Shown piece by piece: positions 63,981 to 64,000 of a stretch of 64,000 bases of DNA. Source of the stretch: Portunus trituberculatus (lineage: Eukaryota; Arthropoda; Malacostraca; Decapoda; Portunidae). The stretch lies in assembly GCF_017591435.1 (NCBI RefSeq), contig NC_059287.1:8164687-8228686 (forward strand). Direction: 5' to 3'. The position numbers were made by a program, and so were the translations under genes. The notes under the pieces are model-generated. The model searched no databases, was not told the origin of the DNA, and saw only the letters and a program-made list of their open reading frames with translations. The stretch's first letter is position 1. Each line of letters starts with the position of its first letter.

Positions 63981-64000
63981 CAGGCAACCCTGCTTAACGA
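63981..64000. mobile_element. Start of another pogo/Tigger-like element, runs off the window
   Basis: 'caggcaaccctgcttaacga' follows TA directly. It matches the style of Tigger inverted ends (CAGGCAACCC...TTAACG). Only 20 bases are visible. Confidence 0.5.

Noticed and set aside
1..64000. A novel defence or biosynthetic system
   Set aside because: All recognisable coding is transposon-derived and mostly broken. Nothing supports a functional gene set.

Overview
This window reads as a dense, multi-layer graveyard of transposable elements in an arthropod nuclear genome. A decapod crustacean is my best guess. That rests on the mix of elements: many CR1/L2-type LINE copies sharing one 3' end, DIRS-type tyrosine-recombinase elements, BEL/Pao, a Gypsy with the unusual Gmr1-like domain order, hAT, piggyBac-like and pogo/Tigger-like elements, and long (TG)n and (TA)n tracts. 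There is no bacterial signal: no operons, no Shine-Dalgarno sites, and at least one intron with GT-AG ends. I found no intact host protein gene. The only host-like hint is one weak 73-nt exon candidate on the minus strand (8226-8298).

Layout. 1-2.8 kb: a minus-strand LINE running off the left edge. 3.8-6.2 kb: remnants of unassigned genes, including a decayed copy of a multicopy unknown-function family (5185-6150). 6.8-8.2 kb: a non-autonomous hAT-like element with a perfect 8-bp target duplication. 9.5-14.2 kb: a nearly full-length minus-strand LINE between two LINE 3' fragments, then a DIRS terminus. 14,754-28,949: a BEL/Pao element with 694-bp LTRs (4 differences) and a GCGAC duplication. 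Its gag region is missing and a hAT element lies there. Its pol is split by an esterase-type LINE, which is itself split by a second hAT (8-bp duplication). 29,463-31,094: a TA-flanked inverted-repeat element carrying a LINE fragment.

31.4-49.55 kb: a minus-strand DIRS element (A) with split inverted termini. It is interrupted by a plus-strand DIRS element (B, 35,439-40,513, 48-bp inverted repeats), followed by a small palindromic DIRS derivative (C). C is broken by a complete Ty3/Gypsy element (40,716-47,446, TSD TACC) whose pol order is PR-INT-RT-RH. 49.5-54.9 kb: head-to-tail truncated LINE copies interrupted by a TTAA-flanked piggyBac-like element, a candidate solo LTR (TSD CCGT) and a DIRS fragment. 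55.0-57.8 kb: a plus-strand LINE of a different clade with a C-terminal C2H2 finger. 57.8-60.9 kb: a minus-strand LINE interrupted by two back-to-back TA-flanked MITEs and a SINE-like segment. 61-64 kb: a decayed DIRS-type RT and several pogo/Tigger-like termini, one with a CENP-B-type HTH remnant.

Almost every coding frame is broken, often at A or T runs, so nothing here looks able to move by itself as assembled. The value of the window is its readable insertion history. Several insertions are confirmed by target duplications and by uninterrupted paralogous LINE copies in the same window. I did not find evidence for a new functional system.
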